DNA from: JAGVPT01 sp963827085
GTDB lineage: Bacteria > Bacteroidota > Ignavibacteria > UBA10030 > UBA8401
Reading direction: 5' to 3'
DNA: 64,000 bases
Assembly: GCA_963827085.1 (NCBI GenBank)
Contig: CAWGZY010000005.1
Coordinates: forward strand, 806,001-870,000
Shown here piece by piece: positions 43,497-51,756 of the stretch (the stretch's first letter is position 1; the number at the start of each line of letters is the position of its first letter). The notes beneath the pieces are model-generated. The model had not been told where the DNA came from and did not search any database. It was given only the letters and a program-made list of their open reading frames with translations. A program made the translations under genes and the position numbers.

Positions 43497-44717
43497 ATGA
43501 GTAAATTCAATTCAGTAGAAGAAGCTATTGCCGAGCTCAAAGCCGGGAACGTTATCATTGTCGTCGACGACGAAGACCGAGAAAATGAAGGCGACTTCGT
43601 TGTTGCCGCAGAATTCATCACGCCCGAGATTGTAAATTTTTTTACGAAAGCAGGGCGTGGAATTCTTTGCACTCCAATTACCGGCAATCGCGCCAGGGAT
43701 CTCGGGCTCGATCTGATGGTAGATTCGAATACATCCCTTCACGAAACTCCGTTTACAGTTTCAATTGATTACATCCACGGCACGACGACCGGCGTGTCTG
43801 CAGCGGACCGCGCTGCGACAGTGAAATCGCTGGTTGATCCCGCAACGAAACCGAGCGACCTGGCTCGTCCCGGGCATATCTTTCCGTTGAAATCCTCTCC
43901 GGGAGGCGTTCTTCGCCGCGCAGGACATACGGAAGCCGTGACCGACTTATGTCTTCTTGCAGGATTGCATCCGGTTGGAGCATTAGTGGAAATCATGAAC
44001 GATGATGGAACTATGGCGCGGGTTCCACAGTTGGAGCACATCGCGAAATCGCATGGGCTTAAAATGATAACCGTGAAATCGGTGATTGAGTACCGCATGC
44101 ACCGTGAAAAACTGGTTTCCCGCGTTGTCAGCACCACGCTGCCGACGCGATATGGCACTTTTCTCGTTCACATGTACAAGTCCGAAACCGACCAAAAAGA
44201 GCACATCGCTCTCGTTAAAGGTACAATCGATGATACAAAACCGACGCTTGTTCGGGTTCACTCAGAATGCCTGACCGGCGATGTCTTTGGCTCTTTACGC
44301 TGCGACTGCAGCGACCAGTTAATTTCAGCAATGAAAATGGTTGAGAAAGAGGGGAACGGCATTGTGCTGTACATGCGCCAGGAGGGGCGAGGCATCGGCC
44401 TGATGAATAAATTAAAGGCATATAAACTTCAGGACGAAGGAAAGGATACGGTCGAGGCAAACGAAGCGTTGGGTTTCCGTGCGGACCTGAGGGATTATGG
44501 AATTGGAGCACAAATCCTGAGGGATCTCGGAGTTTCGCGAATGCGCCTGATGACCAACAATCCAAAAAAAGTCGTAGGACTTGATGCGTACGGTTTGACC
44601 ATCGTAGAGCGTGTTCCGCTTGAGATTGCCGCGAATTCTAACAATGAACGATATTTAAAAACAAAGAGAGATAAACTGGGGCATCTCATCCTTATAGACC
44701 AGTCAGGGAAGAAATAA
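43497..44717 (+). CDS. ribBA: Bifunctional 3,4-dihydroxy-2-butanone-4-phosphate synthase / GTP cyclohydrolase II
   Basis: 406 residues. The RibB domain (1-~205) has VDDEDRENEGDFVVAAE, the metal/substrate loop, and RPGHIFPLKSSPGGVLRRAGHTEA. The RibA domain has VRVHSECLTGDVFGSLRCDCSDQL with three zinc cysteines, YMRQEGRGIGLMNKLKAYKLQ, and the C-terminal GLTIVERVPLEI. Provides both precursors of riboflavin. ATG 14 bp after yajC, so probably co-transcribed. No other rib genes seen. Confidence 0.96.
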   Translation: MSKFNSVEEAIAELKAGNVIIVVDDEDRENEGDFVVAAEFITPEIVNFFTKAGRGILCTPITGNRARDLGLDLMVDSNTSLHETPFTVSIDYIHGTTTGVSAADRAATVKSLVDPATKPSDLARPGHIFPLKSSPGGVLRRAGHTEAVTDLCLLAGLHPVGALVEIMNDDGTMARVPQLEHIAKSHGLKMITVKSVIEYRMHREKLVSRVVSTTLPTRYGTFLVHMYKSETDQKEHIALVKGTIDDTKPTLVRVHSECLTGDVFGSLRCDCSDQLISAMKMVEKEGNGIVLYMRQEGRGIGLMNKLKAYKLQDEGKDTVEANEALGFRADLRDYGIGAQILRDLGVSRMRLMTNNPKKVVGLDAYGLTIVERVPLEIAANSNNERYLKTKRDKLGHLILIDQSGKK

Positions 44718-44754
44718 TGAACTGCCGCGGTCGGGCTTTGTAGTTTTTTTTTCT

Positions 44755-44785
44755 TGCATCTACAAGGAATTTCGTCTACATTTGT
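44755..44785 (+). promoter_or_regulatory. Distal greA promoter (TTG-N20-TACATTTG)
   Basis: TTG at 44755-44757, 20 nt, TACATTTG at 44778-44785. A start near 44790 would run into the hairpin terminator at 44802-44836. Confidence 0.6.
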
Positions 44786-44801
44786 GAAGAGAGTTTCAAT
44801 A

Positions 44802-44836
44802 GCCATTGTTCATCCGAACGATGGCTTTTATTTTTG
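44802..44836 (+). terminator. Intrinsic terminator/attenuator in the greA leader
   Basis: AGCCATTGTTC pairs with GAACGATGGCT (one T-G wobble) over an ATCC loop, followed by TTTATTTTT. It lies about 12-15 nt inside the predicted greA leader, about 40 nt before the start codon. Confidence 0.8.
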
Positions 44837-44864
44837 CCCTATTCAATAATGGTTGATTTATTTG
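44834..44864 (+). promoter_or_regulatory. Possible proximal greA promoter (TTG-N20-TTTATTTG)
   Basis: TTG at 44834-44836 and TTTATTTG at 44857-44864, one mismatch to TAnnTTTG at the correct spacing. It starts inside the T-tract of the terminator and ends 10 nt before the GreA ATG. Confidence 0.35.
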
Positions 44865-44874
44865 GGACGTGTGT

Positions 44875-45363
44875 ATGAATGAAGCGAATAACAGCGGAAT
44901 TGTCTACCTGACGCGCGAGCGGCTGGTCGAGTTAGAACAAGAATTACGCCAGTTGAAAGTGCACGAGCGAGCTGAAATTGCGGCAAAAATTGCTGAAGCG
45001 CGCGGGCATGGCGACTTGAGCGAAAATGCAGAATATGATGCGGCAAAAGAAGCTCAACAGCATCTTGAGTTGAAAATTGCAAAACTCGAAATGACGCTCG
45101 CACGCGCGAGAATTATTGACAGCAAAGATCTTCCTAACGATAAAATATACATCCTTTCCAACGTCACGCTCAAAGATGTGAAGACAAAGAAGGTACTTAC
45201 TTATAAACTCGTTTCTCCCGAAGAGGCAAATTTTGATGAGAACAAGATTTCTGTAACATCGCCGATTGGCAAAGGACTTATCGGGAAGAAAGTCAATGAT
45301 GTTGTGAAAATATCAGTTCCGGCTGGAGAATTATCGTATCAAATAATAGATATTTCTCGGTAA
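44875..45363 (+). CDS. greA: Transcription elongation factor GreA
   Basis: 162 residues. N-terminal coiled coil with LTRERLVELEQELRQLK and the tip GHGDLSENAEYDAAKEAQ (acidic D/E pair that reaches the RNA polymerase active site). C-terminal FKBP-like domain ending VTSPIGKGLIGKKVNDVVKISVPAGEL. Rescues backtracked polymerase by stimulating transcript cleavage. ATG 44875 chosen over the GTG two codons earlier. Preceded by a promoter-terminator-promoter arrangement. Confidence 0.96.
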   Translation: MNEANNSGIVYLTRERLVELEQELRQLKVHERAEIAAKIAEARGHGDLSENAEYDAAKEAQQHLELKIAKLEMTLARARIIDSKDLPNDKIYILSNVTLKDVKTKKVLTYKLVSPEEANFDENKISVTSPIGKGLIGKKVNDVVKISVPAGELSYQIIDISR

Positions 45364-45436
45364 GATTTTCTTTGATATTGTCGCCGCTCAAGTTCTCATC
45401 GCTTCGTTTTTTTTCTCCTTCAGATAGAAATCCACA

Positions 45437-45940
45437 ATGCCGGTCAATCTCGAGTTAAAAGCAAAGATCGTCTCTCCTGCAAGAATATTAAAGGCTTTAC
45501 GAAGAATGGGAAGGCCGTCAGAGACGTTGATTCAAACGGATACTTATTTCCGTATTAAGAGCGGACGGTTAAAGCTGCGGGAATTCGCGAATGGAAAAGC
45601 TGAAATGATCTTTTATCATCGGAACGAGAAGAGGGGGAGACGATGGAGTTACTACAGCATCCTTAATATCTCGGAGGCAAAAAATACAAAGGCCTTTTTC
45701 AAAGAAGCTTTTGGTATCGATGTCGTTGTAAGGAAAACCAGACATGTCTATTATTATAGAGGAGAAGCCAGAATACACTTAGACAGAGTCAAGGGACTCG
45801 GAATGTTTATTGAATTTGAAGTGTTTCGAAAAAAGGATAAGAGAAAGGCGACACTTCTTTATAATGAACTTGTAACAATTTTTGGAATAGATAAGAAAAA
45901 GCTAATTCGCTGCTCGTACTCTGACTTAATTCGTCAGTAA
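45437..45940 (+). CDS. CYTH-domain protein (class IV adenylate cyclase-like)
   Basis: 167 residues. N-terminal PVNLELKAKI approximates the E-x-E-x-K motif (first Glu is Asn here, as in many CyaB-like proteins that begin N-x-E-x-K). IQTDTYFRIKSGRLKLRE, IHLDRVKGLGMFIEFEV and the closing strand contribute the basic and acidic tunnel lining of the triphosphate-binding fold. May act on ATP, thiamine triphosphate or polyphosphate. Cyclase activity should not be assumed. ATG start with no strong ribosome site. Confidence 0.85.
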   Translation: MPVNLELKAKIVSPARILKALRRMGRPSETLIQTDTYFRIKSGRLKLREFANGKAEMIFYHRNEKRGRRWSYYSILNISEAKNTKAFFKEAFGIDVVVRKTRHVYYYRGEARIHLDRVKGLGMFIEFEVFRKKDKRKATLLYNELVTIFGIDKKKLIRCSYSDLIRQ

Positions 45941-45983
45941 TTTGAATTGATCATCTTAGATCCATTCCCAGTGTAAGTAACTC

Positions 45984-46124
45984 GAGACTTCTGAATAATT
46001 CCAAAAGTACGGCTCGCGCAAATCCCGAGGGGATGGCTTCGCCAGACGCAAAGTCACAAAATGATTTAAAAATAGACTTGTTGCGCCTTGGCGGCTTGGC
46101 GAGAGGCGATTTTTCAGATGTCTC
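45984..46124 (+). mobile_element. MITE-like element, copy B (141 bp, TIR, flanked by AACTC)
   Basis: Best preserved copy. Left end GAGACTTCTGAATAAT and right end, reversed, GAGACATCTGAAAAAT match at 14 of 16 positions. AACTC stands directly outside both ends (45979-45983 and 46125-46129). Same length as copy A. Located in the 303-bp gap between the CYTH gene and the tRNA cluster. Confidence 0.85.
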
Positions 46125-46202
46125 AACTCATGAATTGCTCGTCAATTGAGCGAAACTTCTCATTACGTGACAGCATCACTAGGGGTAAATGAAGTTTTTT
46201 TC

Positions 46203-46233
46203 TTGACTTGCAGAGATTGAAAGGTTATATTTC
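46203..46233 (+). promoter_or_regulatory. tRNA-cluster promoter (TTG-N20-TATATTTC)
   Basis: TTGAC beginning at 46203, with 20 nt between TTG and TATATTTC at 46226-46233. One mismatch to TAnnTTTG. Ten nucleotides before the first tRNA base. Confidence 0.55.
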
Positions 46234-46243
46234 CAAATCCAAA

Positions 46244-46316
<73 letters not shown>

Positions 46317-46435
46317 CTTAATTACAAGAGAGAGCCTGTTAGTCTCTTGATCAACGAAGTCTATGAGTAGATAAAAGTGGACCGTCCTGTTTTTTGGGGC
46401 GCGTTTTTTTTTGTTCGACTTTGAATAGGATATTT

Positions 46436-46507
46436 GGCGCCGTACCCAAGTGGTAAGGGAGAGGTCTGCAAAACCTTTATGCGACGGTTCGAATCCGCCC
46501 GGCGCCT
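46436..46507 (+). tRNA. tRNA-Cys (GCA)
   Basis: Acceptor GGCGCCG/CGGCGCC, anticodon loop CTGCAAA giving GCA, T-loop TTCGAAT, discriminator T as expected for Cys. Confidence 0.97.
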
Positions 46508-46548
46508 CAAAACGTGAGAAATTGTTGTTAACGAAGGAAATTTAACCT

Positions 46549-46634
46549 GCCGGGGTGGCGGAATTGGTAGACGCACAGGACTTAAAATCCTGAGGGGCGC
46601 AAGCTCCGTGCCGGTTCAAGTCCGGCCCTCGGTA
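46549..46634 (+). tRNA. tRNA-Leu (UAA)
   Basis: 86 nt with a long variable arm. Acceptor GCCGGGG/CCTCGGT with wobbles, anticodon loop with TAA (CTTAAAA), T-arm GCCGG-TTCAAGT-CCGGC, discriminator A. Confidence 0.96.
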
Positions 46635-46662
46635 CTACGGAATAATTAATCTTGCATAAAGG

Positions 46663-46687
46663 ATGCCGACCCCAAGTCGGCATTTTT
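46663..46687 (+). terminator. Intrinsic terminator of the tRNA cluster
   Basis: ATGCCGAC / GTCGGCAT perfect 8-bp stem, CCCAA loop, TTTT tail. 28 nt after tRNA-Leu. Confidence 0.93.
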
Positions 46688-46995
46688 CGTTTAGTTGAGA
46701 CAGAATTCTGCCGACTAGGCCTAATTTGTTACCCATGAATATATATAATAAACATGGTAAATTGTTGTATAAATCGGGGAAAGGATCTTGATGAAGCGCT
46801 TCCAAAATGATACGGTATAGCACGTATAGCTAAAAATACGGTGTAAAACAGCAACAAAATAGTGAAAAATGGTTGCTTTTTAAATCCTCGAAAACTATCT
46901 TAGTAGTGGAAAAAGGGTAAAACGCTCATTCAGTTTAATATAAGAATTTCGTTTAAAAAGATTTTTTCGATTTCAAACAGCAGGAGAAACAAGAC
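46688..46995. other. Intergenic region before the HTH/B12-like regulator
   Basis: 308 bp, AT-rich, no gene, tRNA or repeat seen. AGGAG stands 9 nt before the regulator's ATG. No TAnnTTTG promoter at good spacing was recognised. Confidence 0.4.
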
Positions 46996-47919
46996 ATGAC
47001 TGAAATACTCTTCAACACCATGGATGTCTCGAAGATGCTTCAGGTCGACAAATCGACGGTGAAGCGGTGGACTGACGAAGGCAAATTGAAATGCTTTCGC
47101 ACTCCAGGCGGGCACCGAAAATTTCGTGCAGAAGACCTTTATCAATTCATGTCCGATTATAACTACGGCATTTCTCCAATTAATCTGTATCCACAGTTTG
47201 CCACCGACGATGCGATCCTCCGCCGCATCATCGCGAAGAGGGAGTTCAATATCTTGGCAAACGTTTGCTTTTCAGGATCAATCAACGGAAGGAAAAGCGA
47301 ACTTGTGAAATTGTTTACGGAGGTGTACAAAAATGGTTTGACCCTGCCTTTGCTCTTTGACGAAATCCTTTGCCCGACCCTTAAACGAATTTACAATCTC
47401 AATATTTCCGGAAAGCTTTCCAGCGGCGAAATGCAGCTGGCCTACAACGCACTCTCAAATACAATCGTCTTATTATCCGACATTATTGTGAAGCCTGCGT
47501 TGACTGGAAAAAGAGCGATCTGTGCAGCGGTCGAAGGGGAGACACGCGACATCGAGCTGAAAGCGCTCGCCATCCTTCTCGAGAGTGAAGGGTATGAAGT
47601 TCTCAACCTCGGCGCTGGAGCATCAACAGAGACTATCGACCAACTGGTCGCAAGCCGTCGGCCACAGTATGTTTTTCTTTTTGCGTTCCACGTTTCCGAC
47701 AACGCGTCATTCGCCCAACATCACATGAAAATTTCAAACACAGCGAAAGCATGCGGAGCGAAACTTATTGTTGGAGGCAATGCGTACACGATAACAAACT
47801 ATCCGGCGGAAACAGCGATCGCTTTCGACAAATACTGCGGCACGTTTAAAGATTTTGCCGACGTTCAACGTGAACCTGTCTCGGCGCATGCAACAACGAA
47901 TGCTGATAAAAAAAAATGA
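46996..47919 (+). CDS. MerR/excisionase-type HTH regulator with degenerate B12-binding-like domain
   Basis: 307 residues. The first ~55 (TMDVSKMLQVDKSTVKRWTDEGKLKCF, TPGGHRKFRAEDL) form a winged-helix DNA-binding domain. Residues ~75-170 are helical, like the cap domain of methionine-synthase and CarH-type B12 modules. Residues ~175-290 (CAAVEGETRDIELKALAILLESEGYEVLNLG, LIVGGNAYT) follow the cobalamin-binding Rossmann fold. The D-x-H-x-x-G lower-ligand motif is replaced by ETRDIE, so the axial histidine is missing. It may sense another ligand or only dimerise. Placed just upstream of the surface-protein locus, which it could regulate. Confidence 0.8.
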   Translation: MTEILFNTMDVSKMLQVDKSTVKRWTDEGKLKCFRTPGGHRKFRAEDLYQFMSDYNYGISPINLYPQFATDDAILRRIIAKREFNILANVCFSGSINGRKSELVKLFTEVYKNGLTLPLLFDEILCPTLKRIYNLNISGKLSSGEMQLAYNALSNTIVLLSDIIVKPALTGKRAICAAVEGETRDIELKALAILLESEGYEVLNLGAGASTETIDQLVASRRPQYVFLFAFHVSDNASFAQHHMKISNTAKACGAKLIVGGNAYTITNYPAETAIAFDKYCGTFKDFADVQREPVSAHATTNADKKK

Positions 47920-47941
47920 ACTATCAAATTAGGAACAAGCG

Positions 47942-47995
47942 TATGAAAATTCATAATAACATAGGAGACCCGACCATGGATACATTACCTCCTTA
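47942..47995 (+). promoter_or_regulatory. 17-codon leader ORF duplicating the next gene's 5' region; contains an anti-Shine-Dalgarno sequence
   Basis: ATG at 47942 (or 47975, after ATAGGAG) reads MKIHNNIGDPTMDTLPP and stops at 47995. The ribosome-site region AACATAGGAGACCCGACCATG closely matches AACATAGGAGATACAACCATG in front of the DUF11 gene (ATG 48131). The last codons contain ACCTCCTTA (47986-47994), identical to the usual 16S rRNA 3' tail, and could pair with either AGGAG. Confidence 0.5.
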
Positions 47996-48130
47996 GTTAC
48001 GATCTCCGGTCAAACGATTTTCTAACAAAACCTTAAACAAAAAAATAAAAGTATCAAGATGAAAACACAAAATAGAAATAAATCAAATAACACCATAATC
48101 AACCACAACCCTAACATAGGAGATACAACC

Positions 48131-49927
48131 ATGAGAACGAATAATTTGTTCTCTCGACTTGGATTAGCAATGGTAGCGATACTGTTGTTATCCTCCGTGC
48201 AGCATGTGTATGCCTACGGAACATTGGCAGGCACAGTAATTACAAACCAAGCGAGCGTGCAATACAACGCCGGTTCAAACGTTCGCAATGCATCATCCAA
48301 CACGGTTACGATGACGGTTGGATACAAAGTGTCTCTCAACATGGTCGCAACAAGCTCGACGACGACGACTGTTGACAGCACAATTCTCTACAAAGCATTT
48401 TACGTGTCGAACAACGGCAACTATGCCGACAGTATCAACTTGACCGTTAGTCATTTGCCGACGGGATGGGTTGGTCAGCTTTACAGGGACGTAAGCAACA
48501 GCGGAGTGTATGTTGGAACCGATCCGGCGATTGCTTCCGGAAGCAATGTCTACACAGACACAACGATCGCAAATCGCATTGGGCTCATCTTAAAGATCGC
48601 GATCCCGCAAGGAGCGAACGCGCCTGACGCCATGAGCGACTCAGTGACGGTGTATGCACAGTCGTACGGCGGGCTGCCAGCAGTTGTTCGAGTCGGCGGA
48701 GTTGGCCGCCAGGTGTATTTCGCGAACGTAACAATCGCGAAGCCGGTCATTTCGATAACCGGCGCACAGCTTCCTGCTGGACCGACTGCTGCACAGTTAA
48801 TACCGGGTTCATCGTTTACGTACACTTTATCGCTTCAGAATACCGGACACCTTGCAATTCAGAACGGCGCGACATTCACGTTTAAGTTGGATACAAACTT
48901 CAACTTTACCAGCGCAACAAATAGCGGTTCAAATTCCGGAGTCAATGGTTCCGGCGACGGCGGCACGGTATCATGGACATTGAATGCTACCGATCTTCCG
49001 GCCACAATGGGCTCACCCATCACACGCCAGGTAGTCGTAACGATCCAGCAAGTGACAAACAACGGTACCGGCGCACATGTCGGAAATACCGTTTATATCA
49101 TGGACTCAACGCACGCGACAACGACGCAATTAATCTATAACGACGGTTTGCATGCCTACACAAAAGGGACCGCACCGTTGACATCGTTGACCGTTTCCCA
49201 GGCATCCGGCGCGTATGTGTCGCAGCTGACAGCGAATCAAAACGGAAATCCGGGCGATTCAGTTGTCTACCAGTTTAGAGTGAAAAACCGTGGCAACGCA
49301 GCGATGACCTTCACACTCACACAAGCGCAATCGGGCGGCAATCTCGACACGGTACATTTGTTTACGGCAACATCGGGCGTAGCAGGAAGCCAGCCTTTTA
49401 CGACTGCCTCCGTCAACGCAGGCGACTCACTCACATTATTTGTCTATTTGCGGGTTAACGTGACAGGTCAAAACGGGAACACGATTATTCGTCTGCTGAC
49501 CGCAACTCCAGGAACCGCTGGAACACAGCCGGTTGGAGCGGGTAACTATAATCCATCTATTACAATCACCACCACGGTTACTGCACCGAATCTGAGCATC
49601 GTCTTATCGCAGGCTTGGATTTACGGTGTAGGCAATATTTCAAATCCGGCCCCTGGCGATACGATCGAGTATACGCTGACGATCACGAACAGCGGCACCG
49701 GAAATGCAACCAGCCTTACGACATCGAATGCAATTCCGAGCAATACAACATTCGGCCCGAATTCCTATGGAGTAGGATATGGAATTCTCGTCGACGGCGT
49801 TGCGAAAACGAATGCTGTCGATGGTGATGGCGCTTCGTTCAACGCAAACACCGTTACGGTTGGTCCGGCCACCGTGAACGGCGGCGGCGGAACAAAGATA
49901 GTCAAGTACCGTGTAGCTGTAAACTAA
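48131..49927 (+). CDS. Secreted DUF11/conserved-repeat surface protein
   Basis: 598 residues. Signal peptide LGLAMVAILLLSSVQHVYAYG, then several Ig-like beta modules (YVSNNGNYADSINLTVS, LSLQNTGHLAIQNG, FRVKNRGNAAMTFTL), each with the N-x-G pattern of CARDB/DUF11 domains. The last ~105 residues have PAPGDTIEYTLTITNSG and GDGASF and end exactly at KYRVAVN. No T9SS sorting domain. Start chosen at 48131 (AGGAG, 10 nt). The ORF continues upstream to an ATG at 48059, but those residues are low-complexity Asn-rich. Related C-terminal modules end the products starting at 53213 and 61551. Confidence 0.85.
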   Translation: MRTNNLFSRLGLAMVAILLLSSVQHVYAYGTLAGTVITNQASVQYNAGSNVRNASSNTVTMTVGYKVSLNMVATSSTTTTVDSTILYKAFYVSNNGNYADSINLTVSHLPTGWVGQLYRDVSNSGVYVGTDPAIASGSNVYTDTTIANRIGLILKIAIPQGANAPDAMSDSVTVYAQSYGGLPAVVRVGGVGRQVYFANVTIAKPVISITGAQLPAGPTAAQLIPGSSFTYTLSLQNTGHLAIQNGATFTFKLDTNFNFTSATNSGSNSGVNGSGDGGTVSWTLNATDLPATMGSPITRQVVVTIQQVTNNGTGAHVGNTVYIMDSTHATTTQLIYNDGLHAYTKGTAPLTSLTVSQASGAYVSQLTANQNGNPGDSVVYQFRVKNRGNAAMTFTLTQAQSGGNLDTVHLFTATSGVAGSQPFTTASVNAGDSLTLFVYLRVNVTGQNGNTIIRLLTATPGTAGTQPVGAGNYNPSITITTTVTAPNLSIVLSQAWIYGVGNISNPAPGDTIEYTLTITNSGTGNATSLTTSNAIPSNTTFGPNSYGVGYGILVDGVAKTNAVDGDGASFNANTVTVGPATVNGGGGTKIVKYRVAVN

Positions 49928-49942
49928 CACAATCTGTACTGG

Positions 49943-49969
49943 GCTTACCAGGAGTGAAACCTGGTAAGC
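49943..49969 (+). other. Intercistronic stem-loop
   Basis: GCTTACCAGG and CCTGGTAAGC form a perfect 10-bp stem over AGTGAAA, with no T-tract. Located between the DUF11 gene and the barrel gene. It may set mRNA ends or stability rather than stop transcription. Confidence 0.6.
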
Positions 49970-50006
49970 TCACAAAGAAATAGATAGAAAGACAGAAACA
50001 CAACCA

Positions 50007-51746
50007 ATGCTCGCAATAATAAAAAAATACGCTCTTCTGATCTTAGGATTTACGGTTCTTGCCGTTTCTCTTGTCGACGCTCAGGTGGTCATCACCGAGC
50101 CGAAAGAGGGAACAGCAACGGTTTTCCAAAATCAGTACGTTGCGGGCCAAGCTCCTGCCGGATTGCCCATTCAATTAAAAGTCAATGGAACTCCGGTTGA
50201 TTCGGGTTCCGTGCGCATTGACGGCGTGTTCGAATTTCTCGGAATCCCGACGCCTGAAGGTCCGGTAACATACACCGTAACAGTGCGCATGCCGAACGGA
50301 AACAATATTGTAGTTAATCGGAATATCCATCGCATCGGTTCTCCCGACTCAATTATTGTCAAGATGCCCGAGAACGAAGTTGGCGCCGACGGCCGTACAA
50401 TGGTAAATGTAACCGCAACGGTCGTGGATAAATGGGGAGTAAAGGTAGGCGACGGATATTTCGTTACTGTTGAGGCTGACAGCATGGAAATGGACGTTCA
50501 AGATGTCGACCCGAATACTCCTGGTATTCAACTTCGATTGAAAAATGGAGAGGTCACAATTCCGCTGCGCGCCCCCAAAGAAGCAGGGTCGTATACACTT
50601 AAAGTTTCAACATCCAATATCACGACAAGCGTCGTCAAAGAATTCACCACACCTATTGAACCGTTAATGCTGGTTGGGTCTGCTGAAGGATCGGTCAATT
50701 CACTGAAGACCGGCGGAGATATATCCGACAGTGCGTTTTCGCAGCTGAAAAGCGCTAACTCAATTTCCGATGGAATACACACGGACGGCAGGCTGGCATT
50801 CTACGGGCGCGGCTCCATATGGGACAATTATTTGTTGACCGCATCGTACGACAATCAAAGGAACCAGCAAGATCGTCTCTTCAAAGACCTGGACCCGGAC
50901 ATCCTCTACTCGATTTACGGAGACAACAGTAACGTCGACTACACGGCACAAACGAACAGTCCTCTCTATGTGAAGATTGAGCGCAATCGTTCCTACTTGA
51001 TGTTCGGAGATTTCAACACGGCATTTACACTCAACGAACTCGCCCGGTACGACCGCAGCTTCAGCGGCGTGAAAGCCCACTATGAAGATAAAACCAGCAA
51101 AGCAGACGCGTTCGGGACAGTCACCGACCGCATCGTTGTTCAACTGGATATACGCGGGGAGGGCATTTCCGGATTCTACTTCCTCAATAACAGCAACGTC
51201 GTCCAAGGTTCGGAGAAAGTCCGCATAGAAGTCCGCGATAAACTCCATTCTGAGGTTGTGTTAAGCCGCGTCGACAAGACAAGAATTAACGACTATGAGA
51301 TCGATTACGTTCAAGGAACGTTGTTTTTTACGCAACCCGTTCCGAGCATAGATAACGCGGGAAATCCGGTGTACATTGTCGTAGCGTATGAAGCGCAAAC
51401 GGGATCTGCAGACAATTATGTGGCTGGTGCACAGGGTGAGAAAGAAATTGCAAAAGGTCTTACAGTCGGCGCATCGGCGGTGACAGAGCAGCGTGAACCG
51501 AAAAATTATACACTGCTCGGTCTCAACACAGGATATACGATCGGAAATTCGCTGAAAGCCCTCGGAGAGGTTGCACAAGGTGGAGACGAGACGCAACGGG
51601 GCGCAGCATGGGACGTCGAACTTAGCGGTTCACCGGTCGAACAGCTTAATCTGAAGTCGTATTACCGGAAGGTCGATGCGGGATTCCTGAACCCCACAGT
51701 CGGCAGCGGCGGACTCAGCGACGGTTTGGGCGGAACCAGGTCCTGA
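50007..51746 (+). CDS. Outer-membrane surface protein with Ig-like N-terminus, 5' part of a probable frameshifted gene
   Basis: Signal peptide (YALLILGFTVLAVSLVDAQ). Ig-like/bacterial cell-surface modules follow at ~25-115 and 115-215 (TMVNVTATVVDKWGVKVGDGYF has the invasin-like Big_1 pattern). The remainder from ~240 consists of amphipathic strands typical of a large barrel (YGRGSIWDNYLLTASYDNQ, RSYLMFGDFNTAF). It stops after GGLSDGLGGTRS, but barrel strands resume 10 nt later in another frame. Probably one ~1,055-residue protein. Could anchor or export the neighbouring DUF11 proteins, by context only. Confidence 0.75.
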   Translation: MLAIIKKYALLILGFTVLAVSLVDAQVVITEPKEGTATVFQNQYVAGQAPAGLPIQLKVNGTPVDSGSVRIDGVFEFLGIPTPEGPVTYTVTVRMPNGNNIVVNRNIHRIGSPDSIIVKMPENEVGADGRTMVNVTATVVDKWGVKVGDGYFVTVEADSMEMDVQDVDPNTPGIQLRLKNGEVTIPLRAPKEAGSYTLKVSTSNITTSVVKEFTTPIEPLMLVGSAEGSVNSLKTGGDISDSAFSQLKSANSISDGIHTDGRLAFYGRGSIWDNYLLTASYDNQRNQQDRLFKDLDPDILYSIYGDNSNVDYTAQTNSPLYVKIERNRSYLMFGDFNTAFTLNELARYDRSFSGVKAHYEDKTSKADAFGTVTDRIVVQLDIRGEGISGFYFLNNSNVVQGSEKVRIEVRDKLHSEVVLSRVDKTRINDYEIDYVQGTLFFTQPVPSIDNAGNPVYIVVAYEAQTGSADNYVAGAQGEKEIAKGLTVGASAVTEQREPKNYTLLGLNTGYTIGNSLKALGEVAQGGDETQRGAAWDVELSGSPVEQLNLKSYYRKVDAGFLNPTVGSGGLSDGLGGTRS

Positions 51747-51756
51747 GCGCTATGGC

